From contig CAZTYW010000016.1 of assembly GCA_964617695.1 (NCBI GenBank), forward strand, positions 1 through 32,567: 32,567 nt of DNA. Reading direction: 5' to 3'. Below, piece by piece: positions 1 to 7,737 of the stretch (position 1 is the first letter of the stretch; every line of letters starts with the position of its first letter). A program made the position numbers and the translations under genes. Below the pieces are notes generated by a model that saw only the letters and a program-made list of their open reading frames with translations, did not search any database and was not told where the DNA came from. The stretch comes from CAZTYW01 sp964617695 (GTDB lineage Bacteria > Chloroflexota > Dehalococcoidia > UBA2247 > RBG-13-53-26).

Positions 1-198
1 CCCCCCCTGCACAGTGTGCGCCTGCCCGGACTCCTGGCGCATCAGGAGGTGATGTTTGGAGGCGCAGGGCAGACCCTGAGCATTCGCCACGATACCATCA
101 GCCGTGAGTGTTTCATGCCTGGCGTCATTCTGGCTGTCAAGAAGGTAGGTGAGCACAAGGGCCTGGTCTACGGACTTGAAAAGCTGCTGGGGTTATAG
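1..198 (+). CDS. dapB: 4-hydroxy-tetrahydrodipicolinate reductase, C-terminal end (partial)
   Basis: This is the last 65 codons of DapB, which reduces hydroxytetrahydrodipicolinate with NAD(P)H in the diaminopimelate/lysine pathway; the start lies outside the window. The visible tail contains the family's C-terminal signature: LLAHQEVMFGG, then GQTLSIRHD, then a serine-arginine step and FMPGVILAVKKV. The frame is open from base 1 and ends in TAG. The asd ribosome-binding site overlaps this stop codon, so dapB and asd are surely co-transcribed. The match to the DapB tail is clear, but only the C-terminal domain end can be judged. Confidence 0.9.
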   Translation, partial: PPLHSVRLPGLLAHQEVMFGGAGQTLSIRHDTISRECFMPGVILAVKKVGEHKGLVYGLEKLLGL

Positions 199-204
199 GA
201 AGAA

Positions 205-1218
205 ATGAAGGAACCGCGTGTTGCCATCGTTGGTGCTACTGGATTGGTGGGGCAAGAGTTCATCAAGGTCCTGGAGCAGCGACGTTTTCCCCTGGCCTCG
301 ATCCGACTTCTTGCCTCAGACCGCTCGATTGGCAGAAGACTGAACGTGAACAACGATGAGGTTGAGGTCAGGGAGACCACCTCGGACTCCTTCGAGAACG
401 TCGACATCGCGCTCTTCTCAGCCGGCGCCGAGATCAGCCATCAGTTTTCTCCTGTAGCTGCGCGTGCTGGTGCAATTGTGATTGACAACAGTGCCGCCTT
501 CAGGATGGAGCCGGAGGTCCCTCTGGTCGTACCCGAGGTCAATCCCGAAGACATAAGGGACCATAGTGGAATCATTGCCAATCCAAACTGCTCCACCATT
601 CAGATGGTGGTAGCTCTCTATCCTCTCCACAAGGTCAATCCGGTCAAACGGATAACTGTCGCCACGTATCAGGCTGTTTCAGGGACAGGCAGTCCGGCCA
701 CGGAAGAGCTGATGACGCAGTCCAGAGTTGTCCTGGATGGGGGTCAGCCGGTTCCCAAAGTCTATCCCTACCAGATTGCCTTCAACCTGCTGCCGGAGAT
801 TGACGTCTTCCTTGACAATGGCTACACCAGGGAAGAATGGAAGATGGTTGAAGAGACGCGAAAGATAATGCATGCTCCGGACATGGCCATATCAGCCACG
901 TGCGTAAGGGTGCCGGTGTACGTGGGGCATAGCGAAGCTGTCCAGGCGGAATTCTCGTATCCCATGTCCCCCGGTGAGGCCAGGAGCATACTGTCTCAAG
1001 CCACCGGTGTGGTGGTGATGGACGATCCGGCCACCAGGCTGTACCCATATCCGGCGATGGCGGCGGGCAGGGACGAGGTATTCGTTGGGCGTATCAGGCA
1101 GGATGCCTCTCATGCCAACGGCCTGGTATTCTGGATTGTGAGTGACAATCTGCGGAAGGGGGCTGCTCTCAACGCCGTTCAGATTGCCGAGGAGGTGGTT
1201 CACGGCGGCCTGCTGTGA
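205..1218 (+). CDS. asd: Aspartate-semialdehyde dehydrogenase
   Basis: Asd makes L-aspartate 4-semialdehyde from aspartyl phosphate with NADPH, the branch point to lysine/DAP, threonine and methionine. The 337-residue protein has the usual length. It opens with the NADP-binding loop GATGLVGQ (residues 10-17). It carries the catalytic cysteine C129 in NPNCSTIQ, the substrate-binding arginine R235, and the histidine H242 in GHSEAV. The ATG at 205 is preceded by AGGAAG, which overlaps the dapB stop, so the two are translationally close. Downstream lies a long gap with a new promoter, so this operon probably ends here. Identity is secure. Confidence 0.97.
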   Translation: MKEPRVAIVGATGLVGQEFIKVLEQRRFPLASIRLLASDRSIGRRLNVNNDEVEVRETTSDSFENVDIALFSAGAEISHQFSPVAARAGAIVIDNSAAFRMEPEVPLVVPEVNPEDIRDHSGIIANPNCSTIQMVVALYPLHKVNPVKRITVATYQAVSGTGSPATEELMTQSRVVLDGGQPVPKVYPYQIAFNLLPEIDVFLDNGYTREEWKMVEETRKIMHAPDMAISATCVRVPVYVGHSEAVQAEFSYPMSPGEARSILSQATGVVVMDDPATRLYPYPAMAAGRDEVFVGRIRQDASHANGLVFWIVSDNLRKGAALNAVQIAEEVVHGGLL

Positions 1219-1235
1219 ACCGCTGTGGAGGACGC

Positions 1236-1259
1236 GCTAGCCTGTGCCAATCGGCTAGC
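1236..1259. repeat. Perfect 7-bp inverted repeat after asd
   Basis: The arms GCTAGCC (1236-1242) and GGCTAGC (1253-1259) are perfectly complementary around a 10-base loop, 17 bases after the asd stop. No T-run follows, so this is not a standard intrinsic terminator. It may still act as an RNA 3' end stabiliser or a weak terminator for dapB-asd. Confidence 0.4.
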
Positions 1260-1432
1260 TGCCGTTGCTGGACGCTTGTGACAGACTCCGGGCAGGGGAA
1301 GTCGCCTCATATTCTGAACGTGCACCTGCAGTCGAGGATAGGCAACCCGGCCTGATACGGCAATCAGCGAGGCTATCTCAGTTGACTTGTTTACCGTCGG
1401 GTGACCAGTCGCTTAAGAAAGAGTTAGAAACC

Positions 1433-1460
1433 TTGAAATTTCCGTACCGTCCCTTATAAT
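1433..1460 (+). promoter_or_regulatory. Predicted sigma70 promoter for dapA
   Basis: The -35 box TTGAAA (1433-1438) and the consensus -10 box TATAAT (1455-1460) are 16 bp apart. Transcription would start near 1467, giving about a 105-base leader before the likely dapA start at 1572. It probably drives dapA-ppsA-dgt-dnaG-rpoD, which follow with only short gaps. Confidence 0.7.
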
Positions 1461-1571
1461 TATGGCGGGATTGCTGGAACGCAACCCCTTTCTGTGTCTC
1501 TGGGGGAGGGACAGCACGGCCAGGCCTTCAGTGATGCTGGAGGAGGGCGAACAGTTGCGGAGGACCTAGAA

Positions 1572-2468
1572 CTGGCAGATCTCGGACGCCTTATCACAGC
1601 CATGGTGACTCCCTTTGATGACAAGGGAGACGTAGACTACGAGCAGGCGAAGAGATTGGCCCGGGCCTTGTCTGAGTCTGGTAGTGACGGCGTGGTGGTC
1701 TCGGGGACCACTGGCGAGTGTCCAACTCTCAGCAGGGAGGAGAAGCTACGTCTGGTTGCCGAGGTGAAATCGCTTTCGAGTTTGGCGGTGGTGGCGGGTA
1801 CCGGCAGCTATAGCACCAGAGACAGCATCGAGCTGACAAAGGAGGCGGAGCGGGTGGGGGCGGATGCCGTCCTGCTGGTCGTTCCCTATTACAGCAAACC
1901 GAGCCAGGACGGCCTGTTCCAGCATTTCAAGGCAATCGCCGAAAGTACCAGCCTGCCGTGCATCCTATATAACGTCCCGAGCCGGACCGGCACCAATCTA
2001 TCTGCGGACACCGTTGTCAAATTGTCTCAGGTCGGCAACATTGTCGGCATAAAAGAGGCCAGCAGCAACCTTGAGCAAGCCTGCAAGATAATCCAGGAGG
2101 CTCAGCGAGACTTTCTGGTATACAGTGGGAATGATGGTGATACCCTGCCTATCATGGCGCTTGGTGGCTACGGCGTGATCAGCGTGGCGTCTCACCTGGT
2201 GGGTAATCAGATCAAGGAAATGATTGACAACATCCTCACTAGCAGACTGGACGAGGCAGCTCAGATTCACCGCAGGTTGCTTCCGCTGTTTAATGCTCTG
2301 TTTGTTGTGTCCAATCCCGTGCCGGTGAAGTACGCTCTCAACCGCTTGGGGTTCTCCGTAGGGAGACCGCGTCTGCCTCTCGTTGAGCCGGACGACAAGA
2401 GCCGGACAGTCATAGATGCTGCTCTGAAGGCTTACTCGTACGATCTTCCGTCTGCGTACCTAACGTGA
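1572..2468 (+). CDS. dapA: 4-hydroxy-tetrahydrodipicolinate synthase (probable CTG start)
   Basis: DapA condenses pyruvate with aspartate semialdehyde, the first committed step to DAP and lysine. The sequence shows the (beta/alpha)8 aldolase family features: GTTGECPT near the N-terminus, the catalytic tyrosine in LYNVPSRTG, and the Schiff-base lysine in GIKEAS. An open frame extends to a GTG at 1494, but that start has no ribosome-binding site and adds 26 residues unlike the family. Starting at CTG 1572, seven bases after GGAGGA (1559-1564), gives 298 residues and places the catalytic residues at Y133 and K161, the same numbers as in the E. coli enzyme. Function is certain; the rare CTG start is an inference. 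Confidence 0.93.
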   Translation: MADLGRLITAMVTPFDDKGDVDYEQAKRLARALSESGSDGVVVSGTTGECPTLSREEKLRLVAEVKSLSSLAVVAGTGSYSTRDSIELTKEAERVGADAVLLVVPYYSKPSQDGLFQHFKAIAESTSLPCILYNVPSRTGTNLSADTVVKLSQVGNIVGIKEASSNLEQACKIIQEAQRDFLVYSGNDGDTLPIMALGGYGVISVASHLVGNQIKEMIDNILTSRLDEAAQIHRRLLPLFNALFVVSNPVPVKYALNRLGFSVGRPRLPLVEPDDKSRTVIDAALKAYSYDLPSAYLT

Positions 2469-2473
2469 AGCTA

Positions 2474-2479
2474 AGGAGG
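2474..2479 (+). promoter_or_regulatory. Ribosome-binding site of ppsA
   Basis: AGGAGG lies just after the dapA stop and 11 bases before the ppsA ATG. The spacing is slightly long, but no other start fits the family N-terminus. Confidence 0.6.
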
Positions 2480-2490
2480 ATTGCCAGGAT

Positions 2491-4764
2491 ATGAATTCAG
2501 ACCTGAGGGTGATTGCCTGGTTCGATGAGATAGATAAGACGGATGTGGCCGTTGCTGGCGGTAAGGGAGCGAATCTGGGACAGTTGACCAGGTCTCAAGT
2601 GCCTGTGCCGCCCGGGTTTGTTGTCACCGCCGGTGCCTATTCGCGCTTCCTGGAGGAGGCAAGGCTAACCGGCAGGATCCGCCGCTATCTGGACAACCTC
2701 GACACCAAGAACAGCAGGAAGCTGGAACAGGTAGCCTCGCGGATCAAGCAAGCTATCACCCAGGCACCTATGCCATCTGACATAGCCGACGAGATCAAGG
2801 AGGCCTACGGGAGATTGGGCGGTGGCCTGGTGGCAGTGAGGTCATCTGCAACTGCCGAGGATCTCCCCGAAGCATCCTTTGCAGGCCAGCAGAGCACATT
2901 TCTCAATGTGGAGGGGGAAGCCAATGTGGTGGCGGCGGTGCAGGGCTGCTGGGCGTCCCTATTCGAAGCTCGGGCTATCTTCTATCGGGTTGAACAGGGC
3001 TTTGATCATCTGACGGTGAGCATCGCCGTGCCAGTGCAGAGGATGGTCCAGTCGGAGGTCGCCGGCGTCATGTTCACCGTGGAGCCGATGACCAGCGACG
3101 ATAGCAAGATCGTCATCGAGGCAGCCTACGGGCTGGGGGAAGCCGTTGTTTCAGGCGCGCTGACACCAGACCTGTATACGGTCAGCAAGGACGGGTTCGA
3201 GATCGTAGACAAGAACATTGCCAGACAGGATTGGCAACTGGTGAGGGATCCGGACGCAGCGGGCCATGAGGATAGGAATCGGCAGGTGCCTGTCCCTGAG
3301 GCGGACCAGTCCCGCCAGAAGTTGTCCGAGGACGATATCATTGCTCTGGCAAGGATCGCCAAGACGATCGAGGACCTGTACCAGTTCCCTCAGGACATCG
3401 AGTGGGCCAAACAGGAGGGCAACTTCTACATCGTACAGACTCGGCCGGTGACCGCAATCAAGACCGGAGAGAAAGCCGAGGCAGCGACGGAGGTGGAAGG
3501 GGTTGAAATCCTCAGCGGCATACCGGCCAGCCCTGGCATTGGCTCGGGGTCGGTGCAGATAGTCCACCACGCCTCGGAGATAGGCAGGGTGAGGCAAGGC
3601 GAGGTACTTGTAGCTGGGATGACCACGCCCGACTTTGTCCCTGCCATGAAGCGGGCAGTGGCCATAGTAACTGACCGGGGAGGCAGGACTTGCCACGCCG
3701 CCATTGTGAGCAGGGAGCTGGGGATTCCCTGTGTCGTAGGGACCGAACATAGCACCGCCGTGTTGAAAGAAGGACAGCTAATCACGGTAGACGGTGCGCA
3801 AGGGAAAGTCTACGAGGGCAGAGTGGCAAAGCAGCAGGATGCGCCTGCCGTGGTGGTCGGTGGGGAACGGGTGAAGACCAGGACCAAGCTGTATGTCAAT
3901 CTTGCGGACCCGGATCTGGCCGAGCGAGCGGCTGCCCGGGACGTAGATGGAGTTGGACTCCTCCGGGCCGAGTTCATGGTGGCTGAAATAGGTGAGCACC
4001 CCCGCCATATGCTGAGTGAAAACAGAGGGCACGAGTTCGTGGACAAGCTGGCGCAAGGCATCGGCACCTTCGCTCGAGCTTTCAATCCGAGACCGATTGT
4101 CTACCGGACAACTGATTTCAAGACCAACGAATATCGCAACCTCAAGGGCGGTGAAAAGTACGAGGAAGTTGAAGAAAACCCCATGATTGGTTACAGGGGA
4201 TGTTCGCGATATATCAGGGAGCTCGACCTGTTCAAGCTGGAAATAGAGGCCATCAAGAAGGTAAGGGAGAGCTTCTCTAACCTGTGGGTCATGATCCCCT
4301 TTGTACGCACGGTGGGAGGACTGGCCCATGCCAAGAGGATCATGGACTCAGAGGGCCTGGTCCGGTCGCAGGACTTCAGGCTGTGGATGATGGTAGAGGT
4401 ACCATCCAATATTATTCTGCTGGACAAGTTTATTGACGTGGGCATTGACGGTATCTCTATCGGCTCCAATGACCTGACCCAGTTGACGCTGGGCATAGAC
4501 CGCGACAGCCCCAGGTTGTCCACGGCGTTTGACGAGCGGGACGAGGCTGTGCTCTGGTCTCTGGAGAGGGCTATCAAGACGGCCAAACTGAGGGGGATAA
4601 CCTGCTCGATTTGTGGACAGGCTCCTTCCGTCTATCCTGAGCTCACCACCAAGCTGGTGGCGTGGGGCATCACGTCCGTGTCTGTGAACCCCGATATGAT
4701 TGAACAGACCAGAGCCATAATTGCCAAGGCAGAGGCAGAGCTTGCCAGCCGCTGGGCTGTGTAG
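2491..4764 (+). CDS. ppsA: Phosphoenolpyruvate synthase (pyruvate, water dikinase)
   Basis: PpsA turns pyruvate, ATP and water into PEP, AMP and phosphate, the entry to gluconeogenesis from acetyl-CoA and pyruvate. At 757 residues it is slightly shorter than the roughly 790-residue E. coli enzyme. The N-terminal ATP-grasp part (about 1-330) has GGKGANLGQL and AVRSSATAEDLPEASFAGQ. The swivelling domain carries the phosphorylated histidine H402 in GGRTCHAAIVSRELG. The C-terminal TIM barrel has GSNDLTQLTLGIDRD and the catalytic-type cysteine C708 in CSICGQAPS. It lies 22 bases after dapA and 35 bases before dgt, so it is likely in the same transcript. A PEP-dependent phosphotransferase role is excluded by the domain order. 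Confidence 0.95.
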   Translation: MNSDLRVIAWFDEIDKTDVAVAGGKGANLGQLTRSQVPVPPGFVVTAGAYSRFLEEARLTGRIRRYLDNLDTKNSRKLEQVASRIKQAITQAPMPSDIADEIKEAYGRLGGGLVAVRSSATAEDLPEASFAGQQSTFLNVEGEANVVAAVQGCWASLFEARAIFYRVEQGFDHLTVSIAVPVQRMVQSEVAGVMFTVEPMTSDDSKIVIEAAYGLGEAVVSGALTPDLYTVSKDGFEIVDKNIARQDWQLVRDPDAAGHEDRNRQVPVPEADQSRQKLSEDDIIALARIAKTIEDLYQFPQDIEWAKQEGNFYIVQTRPVTAIKTGEKAEAATEVEGVEILSGIPASPGIGSGSVQIVHHASEIGRVRQGEVLVAGMTTPDFVPAMKRAVAIVTDRGGRTCHAAIVSRELGIPCVVGTEHSTAVLKEGQLITVDGAQGKVYEGRVAKQQDAPAVVVGGERVKTRTKLYVNLADPDLAERAAARDVDGVGLLRAEFMVAEIGEHPRHMLSENRGHEFVDKLAQGIGTFARAFNPRPIVYRTTDFKTNEYRNLKGGEKYEEVEENPMIGYRGCSRYIRELDLFKLEIEAIKKVRESFSNLWVMIPFVRTVGGLAHAKRIMDSEGLVRSQDFRLWMMVEVPSNIILLDKFIDVGIDGISIGSNDLTQLTLGIDRDSPRLSTAFDERDEAVLWSLERAIKTAKLRGITCSICGQAPSVYPELTTKLVAWGITSVSVNPDMIEQTRAIIAKAEAELASRWAV

Positions 4765-4799
4765 GCGACCCCAATTTTGCCAGTTAGGAAGCAGTTGAC

Positions 4800-5855
4800 T
4801 TGCCCCACCAGAATATTCGCCTTTGGCTGGAAGAGAAAGAGGAGGCCCTCTCACCTTACGCCACCAGGAGCAGGTCGTCAAAAGGCAGGCTTCAGTCTGA
4901 GGAGCCCTGCCCCATGCGCACTGCCTTTCAGCGGGACCGCGACCGCATTATTCACTCCAAGGCATTTCGCCGCCTGAAGCACAAGACGCAGGTCTTCATT
5001 GCTCCTACCGGTGACCACTACGTCACACGGCTTACGCATACGCTGGAGGTTTCCCAGATCGCCCGCTCAATATCCCGCGCTTTGAACCTCAACGAAGACC
5101 TGACCGAGGCCATCGCCCTGGGGCATGACCTGGGGCACACCCCTTTCGGTCACGTGGGAGAGGAGGTGTTGAACGAAGTCTCGCCCTTTGGCTTCAGGCA
5201 TAATGAGCAGAGCTTGCGAGTGGTCGGACTGCTGGAAAGAGGCGGACGGGGCCTCAACCTGACCTGGGAGGTCAGGGAAGGAATCCTGAAGCACTCGAAG
5301 TCAAGGGTGGATGTCCTGGGCGACGAGTGGGAGCCGTCGGAGACCCTGGAAGGGCAGGTCTGCAAAATCGCCGATATTGCTGCTTACATCAACCACGATA
5401 TCGATGATGCCTTGCGTGCCGGCCTTATCAGGGAGAGTGATCTTCCTGGCGCAGCCACCGCCGTGCTGGGGCAGTCTCATTCCGGGCGGATTGACACCAT
5501 AATCCGTGACATCGTCGCTCGTTCGTGGCCAGCCAGGGGTGAGACATTGACAAACGGTGAGTCAAGACCGATGATTGACATGAGTCCCCCCGTCAGTGAG
5601 GCCATGAACACCCTGAGAGAATTCCTTTTTGAGAGGGTATACAATTCCGGCCTGGTGGAAAGGGAGGCGAGCAAGGCGAGAAAGGTTGTGCATTTGCTGT
5701 ACGACTACTACGTCAAGCATGAGGAGAGACTGCCTGAGGACTATACTCTTTCGGGTGAGCCACTGGCTCGAAGAGTCGTGGACTACGTCGCCGGGATGAC
5801 GGATCAATACGCCCTTCAGGCTGCGAGCGAGGCAGGCCTCATTCAGGATTGTTGA
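4800..5855 (+). CDS. dgt: Deoxyguanosinetriphosphate triphosphohydrolase-like protein
   Basis: This is an HD-superfamily dNTP triphosphohydrolase of the dGTPase-like family, which splits dNTPs into deoxynucleoside and triphosphate. The 351-residue protein has the family opening RTAFQRDRDRIIHSKAFRRL (residues 40-59). Metal ligands of the HD domain follow: H80 in RLTHTLEV, H109-D110 in GHDLGHTPFGH, and an aspartate in the later HDIDDAL stretch. The start is a TTG, eight bases after AGGAAG (4786-4791); no ATG fits better. Its position just before dnaG suggests nucleotide-pool housekeeping near replication, but the substrate cannot be told from sequence. The symbol is by family only. Confidence 0.88.
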   Translation: MPHQNIRLWLEEKEEALSPYATRSRSSKGRLQSEEPCPMRTAFQRDRDRIIHSKAFRRLKHKTQVFIAPTGDHYVTRLTHTLEVSQIARSISRALNLNEDLTEAIALGHDLGHTPFGHVGEEVLNEVSPFGFRHNEQSLRVVGLLERGGRGLNLTWEVREGILKHSKSRVDVLGDEWEPSETLEGQVCKIADIAAYINHDIDDALRAGLIRESDLPGAATAVLGQSHSGRIDTIIRDIVARSWPARGETLTNGESRPMIDMSPPVSEAMNTLREFLFERVYNSGLVEREASKARKVVHLLYDYYVKHEERLPEDYTLSGEPLARRVVDYVAGMTDQYALQAASEAGLIQDC

Positions 5856-5885
5856 TTCGGGAGTCGTGCCAGGGGGATTGAGGCT

Positions 5886-7712
5886 GTGGGTGACATCGAC
5901 GAGATCAAGCAGAGACTTGACATTGTGGAAGTAGTCTCGGACTATGTGCCCGGTCTGAAGAAGGCGGGACGCAACTTCAAGGCTCCGTGTCCCTTTCACG
6001 CGGAGCGAGTCCCTTCCTTCTACGTGTTTCCAGAACGGCAGAGCTGGCATTGCTTTGGAGCTTGCTCGGCAGGTGGCGATGTGTTTTCCTTTGTAATGAG
6101 AAAGGAAAACGTGGACTTCGGAGAAGCGCTCCGTATTCTGGCACGGCGGGCCGGGGTGCATCTTACCGGATCGCAGAGTCTGGAGGGACAAAAAGAAAGG
6201 GACAGACTAAAGGACCTGAACGAGGCTGCAGCCGAGTACTACCATCACCTGCTCGTCCAATCGGAGGCGGGGCAGAGAGCGCGAAGCTACCTGGCGCAGC
6301 GGGGCATTTCAGACAAGACTATCAGAGACTTCCAGTTGGGCTACAGTCCCGACAGTTGGGGCGCGTTGCGCGATCGACTTGCTCGCCAGGGCTACCGGGA
6401 CGGTGAGTTGCTGGCTGCCGGTCTGCTGGTGCAAACGGAACGTGGAAGGGCCTATGATCGCTTTCGCGGTCGGCTGACATTCCCTATTCGGGGCATAGAT
6501 GGGAGAGTGCTGGGCTTCGGCGCCAGAGCTCTCGATGATTCCCTGCCCAAGTATTTGAATTCGCCGCAGACCCGCCTGTTTGACAAGAGCAGTACTCTCT
6601 ATGGCATAGACCGGGCCAAAACTGCCATCAGGGAGCGCAACTCGGCGATAGTGGTTGAGGGGTACATGGATGTCATTGTTGCCCATCAATACGGCTACGA
6701 CAATGTAGTCGCTTCTCTGGGGACGGCCCTCACGGAGAAGCAGGTGGGCATCGTCAAGAGGCTAACTAAGAACCTGACTCTGGCCCTTGATGCGGATGCG
6801 GCCGGTGAAATGGCCGCGCTGCGGGGGCGCGAGGTGATCAATCAAGCCTTCGCTCAGCCTGTCGCTGTTTCGGGCTGGACAGACGTGAGATATGAAAACC
6901 CATATAAGGCGGAATGGAAGGTGGTCGTTTTGCCTGAGGGCAAAGATCCGGACGAAATAATAAGAGAGAATGCCGAAGGCTGGCAGCAATTGGTTCGCCA
7001 GGCGGTGCCTGTCATGGACTACGTGTTCCAAACGGTAACTTCAAAACTGGACCTGGCCGACCTTGGGCAGCGGTCCGTGGCGGTAGACCAGCTTCTGCCC
7101 ATCATTGCCGAAGTGAGGGACACGGTGAGTCAAGCTCACTACCTTCAGAAGCTGTCGCGGCTGGTTGGCGTGGATGAGCGGAGCCTCGGTTCAAGTCTCA
7201 AGAGCTTGAGAGTGCCGCCCAGGACAGGTCGCAAAGAGGAGAGGCTGAGGCCGTCCGAGCTGGCGAAGTCCCTATTCCACCGGGATTCCCTGGCCGAGTT
7301 CTGCCTTTCGCTGCTCATCCGATGCCCGCAATTGCGGGACCACGCCGAAGGACTGTCGCCCGATTTCTTTCCTCACAGTGAGAATCGGCAGCTTTTCCTG
7401 GCCTGGCGGGACAATGCCGATGTCGGCTCGATGAAGGAAAGTCTCGACTCGTCTCTTCAGGATCATGTGGATACGTTGGTGGCAAGGCCGCTTCCTCCGG
7501 TGAGTGACGAGGAACAGGAGGAGGCTCTCAAGGACTGCATCCGTCGCCTGAAGGAGCGGTGGCTGAAAGACCTGAAGGCCAAGGAGGAAGCCTTGATTCT
7601 GGACTATCAGGCTGCGGGAGATACGTCCGAGCTAGAAGAGTTGCAGCAACAGGGTGTAAAACTCAATACGCAGCTCTTCCAGGTCTTCACTCATGGCAAG
7701 AGAAGGAAGTGA
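5886..7712 (+). CDS. dnaG: DNA primase
   Basis: DnaG makes the RNA primers for lagging-strand synthesis and works with the replicative helicase. The 608 residues show an N-terminal CHC2 zinc finger with C35 and H38 in CPFH, and C56 and C60 in CFGAC. A catalytic core with the Toprim motifs follows: E258 in VVEGYMD, D302 and D304 in ALDADAAG. The C-terminal third is the helicase-binding type region. The last two zinc ligands are three residues apart, not the more usual two. The start is GTG at 5886, 30 bases after dgt, with a purine-rich stretch ahead. dnaG is followed directly by rpoD, the classic macromolecular-synthesis order, although rpsU is absent. Confidence 0.96.
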   Translation: MGDIDEIKQRLDIVEVVSDYVPGLKKAGRNFKAPCPFHAERVPSFYVFPERQSWHCFGACSAGGDVFSFVMRKENVDFGEALRILARRAGVHLTGSQSLEGQKERDRLKDLNEAAAEYYHHLLVQSEAGQRARSYLAQRGISDKTIRDFQLGYSPDSWGALRDRLARQGYRDGELLAAGLLVQTERGRAYDRFRGRLTFPIRGIDGRVLGFGARALDDSLPKYLNSPQTRLFDKSSTLYGIDRAKTAIRERNSAIVVEGYMDVIVAHQYGYDNVVASLGTALTEKQVGIVKRLTKNLTLALDADAAGEMAALRGREVINQAFAQPVAVSGWTDVRYENPYKAEWKVVVLPEGKDPDEIIRENAEGWQQLVRQAVPVMDYVFQTVTSKLDLADLGQRSVAVDQLLPIIAEVRDTVSQAHYLQKLSRLVGVDERSLGSSLKSLRVPPRTGRKEERLRPSELAKSLFHRDSLAEFCLSLLIRCPQLRDHAEGLSPDFFPHSENRQLFLAWRDNADVGSMKESLDSSLQDHVDTLVARPLPPVSDEEQEEALKDCIRRLKERWLKDLKAKEEALILDYQAAGDTSELEELQQQGVKLNTQLFQVFTHGKRRK

Positions 7713-7737
7713 CTCTGGGAAGACGGGGGAAGGGGAT

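Larger units (their letters stand above)
1219..1571. other. Non-coding gap between asd and dapA
   Basis: About 350 bases carry no convincing gene. The left part holds a perfect 7-bp inverted repeat (1236-1259). The right part holds a promoter (1433-1460) and a short leader. The weak 64-codon open frame at 1265-1459 runs across the promoter, has no ribosome-binding site and resembles no family. The region 1260-1430 shows nothing else I can name. Confidence 0.6.

Noticed and set aside
1265..1459. 64-codon open frame between asd and dapA
   Set aside because: It has no ribosome-binding site, low-quality composition, and runs into the dapA promoter.
3151..3750. 199-codon antisense open frame inside ppsA
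   Set aside because: ppsA is complete and well conserved on the other strand; the shadow frame has no family features.
6051..6067. DnaG zinc finger with CX3C spacing instead of CX2C
   Set aside because: From memory this CFGAC form also occurs in other Chloroflexota primases, so it is probably lineage variation, not damage.
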